Shown in pieces: positions 62,997-64,000 of a stretch of DNA of 64,000 bases. How positions within the stretch are numbered: the stretch's first letter is position 1; every line of letters begins with the position of its first letter. This DNA comes from Pseudohalioglobus sediminis (GTDB taxonomy: Bacteria > Pseudomonadota > Gammaproteobacteria > Pseudomonadales > Halieaceae), in NCBI RefSeq assembly GCF_008370495.1, contig NZ_VTUX01000005.1, forward strand, positions 186,001-250,000. Direction: 5' to 3'. The notes under the pieces were generated by a model. It had not been told where the DNA came from, did not search any database, and worked only from the letters and a program-made list of their open reading frames with translations. The position numbers and the translations under genes are program-made.

Positions 62997-64000
62997 ATGA
63001 GTTTGAGTACAGTCCCGTTACCCGAACCCCTGGCCGCCCAGGCCGACGTTGCATGGAGCAACATCCTGGAGCGCGCCAGCGCGCCCGGTGCCCAGGCCCT
63101 GCAGGACGCCGTGGCGCCGGCACCGCTGGCGTCACAAGTTGCGCGCATGCTTGCCTGTAGCCCGTTTGTTTCCGATCTCGCGCGGCGCAAGCCCGCCCTG
63201 CTGCTTGAGCTGCTGACCAGCGGTGAGTTGCAGGCAACCCTGCCGGAAGCGCAGTTTCGCGAAGGCTTGCGTGGGCAGCTGGAGGCCGAGGGTGCGGAAC
63301 TGTCATCCGTGCTGCGACGTTACCGACAACGTCACATGTTGCGTATTGTCTGGCGCGATTTTTGCCGCCTGGCAGATACTCTGGAAACGGTGCGCGACAC
63401 GTCACTGCTCGCCGAGGCCTGCATCGGCGAGGCCTTGCGTGTTAGCCAGCAGGCGCTGGAGCGGCGCTTTGGCACACCCATCGGCAAACGCAGCGGGCGG
63501 CCGCAACAGCTGATAGTGCTGGCCATGGGCAAGCTGGGCGCCAGGGAACTGAACGTGTCGTCAGATATCGACCTGATTTTTGCCTTCCCCGAGGCAGGGT
63601 ACACCGACAGCGAAAAACGCCCGATCAGCAATGAGGAATTTTTCACCAAGGTAGGTCAGGGCGTGATCGCAGCGCTGGACCAGATTACCCCCGAAGGCTT
63701 CGTTTTTCGCGTGGACATGCGCCTGCGTCCGTATGGCGAAAGCGGTGCGCTGGTGCACAACTTCACTGCGCTGGAGGAGTACTACCAGGACCAGGGGCGC
63801 GACTGGGAGCGTTATGCCCTGATCAAGGCTAACCCGGTTACTGGCGATGCCGACTGCGCCGCAGAGCTGATGCTGAGCCTGCGCCCCTTTATCTATCGAC
63901 GTTATGTGGATTTCGGGGTTATCGAAAGTCTGCGCGGCATGAAGCAGATGATCACGGCGGAAGTTCGTCGCCGCGGGTTGGAGGACAACGTCAAGCTGGG
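62997..64000 (+). CDS. glnE: bifunctional glutamine synthetase adenylyltransferase/deadenylase (3' end cut by window edge)
   Basis: 334 codons are visible from the ATG at 62997 and the frame is open to the window end; full GlnE is about 950 residues. The first nucleotidyltransferase domain has the active-site pattern AMGKLGARELNVSSDIDLIFAF, with the two catalytic Asp in SDIDL. The following VFRVDMRLRPYGESGALVHNF and EEYYQDQGRDWERYALIKAN are strongly family-like. It adds or removes AMP on glutamine synthetase in response to the PII protein. It lies 23 bp after the ATPase gene. Confidence 0.96.
   Translation, partial: MSLSTVPLPEPLAAQADVAWSNILERASAPGAQALQDAVAPAPLASQVARMLACSPFVSDLARRKPALLLELLTSGELQATLPEAQFREGLRGQLEAEGAELSSVLRRYRQRHMLRIVWRDFCRLADTLETVRDTSLLAEACIGEALRVSQQALERRFGTPIGKRSGRPQQLIVLAMGKLGARELNVSSDIDLIFAFPEAGYTDSEKRPISNEEFFTKVGQGVIAALDQITPEGFVFRVDMRLRPYGESGALVHNFTALEEYYQDQGRDWERYALIKANPVTGDADCAAELMLSLRPFIYRRYVDFGVIESLRGMKQMITAEVRRRGLEDNVKL

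Overview
The window is one contiguous stretch of chromosome from a high-GC marine-type gammaproteobacterium. Gene order (dprA-tsaC-hemF-aroE next to def-fmt-rsmB-trkA; polA near engB and cytochrome c4; an aa3-type cox operon with CtaG, DUF2909, SURF1 and SCO1) and protein style suggest the OM60/NOR5 (Halieaceae/Cellvibrionales) group. That placement is an inference, not a search result. Genes are densely packed and mostly housekeeping. I see no tRNA, rRNA, CRISPR array, prophage or intact insertion sequence. The window cuts an AraC-type regulator at the left edge and glnE at the right edge.

Layout. 0-7 kb: AraC regulator fragment, a tandem DUF302 lipoprotein, then a leftward arsenic operon arsR-acr3-gap-arsJ with an operator-like inverted repeat, then two small genes (DUF3127, UrcA). 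7-20 kb: rmuC, gmhB-glyS-glyQ, lpxL-like, djlA, trkH-trkA, rsmB-fmt-def. 20-28 kb: LysM protein, a short dprA, tsaC, hemF-aroE, gamma-carbonic anhydrase, YheV-like zinc protein, an unknown gene, MATE transporter. 28-36 kb: the terminal oxidase operon coxB(with cytochrome c domain)-coxA-ctaG-coxC, then surf1-(thioredoxin-like)-ctaB-sco1, with no ctaA. 36-44 kb: polA, mtfA, an intergenic region with a probable small RNA, engB, cytochromes c5 and c4, dsbA. 44-52 kb: cysteine synthase, Bcr/CflA exporter, an SDR gene broken by an amber codon, Lrp/AsnC regulator, leuA, a membrane protein, a threonine/serine dehydratase-like enzyme, a DUF6279 lipoprotein. 52-64 kb: ilvD, MBL hydrolase, OprO/P-like porin, argA, argE, Pit transporter with DUF47 partner, a GspE-type ATPase, glnE.

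The most interesting material is non-coding. (1) Two related ~200-bp elements (14343-14558 and 57444-57639) share a conserved core, while their helices differ in sequence and still pair. This is covariation typical of a structured RNA or a folded mobile element. I do not recognise the family. (2) Between mtfA and engB lies a candidate small RNA of about 120 nt. It has a sigma-E/AlgU-type promoter (GAACTT, 16 nt, TCAGA), C-rich hairpin loops and a textbook terminator, and sits in the neighbourhood that holds ErsA in Pseudomonas and Spot 42 in enterobacteria. Other points of note are the arsenate-specific gap/arsJ pair without arsC, the missing ctaA, a CGHC DsbA, a Pho-box-like array before the phosphate transporter, and long palindromes after coxC and sco1.
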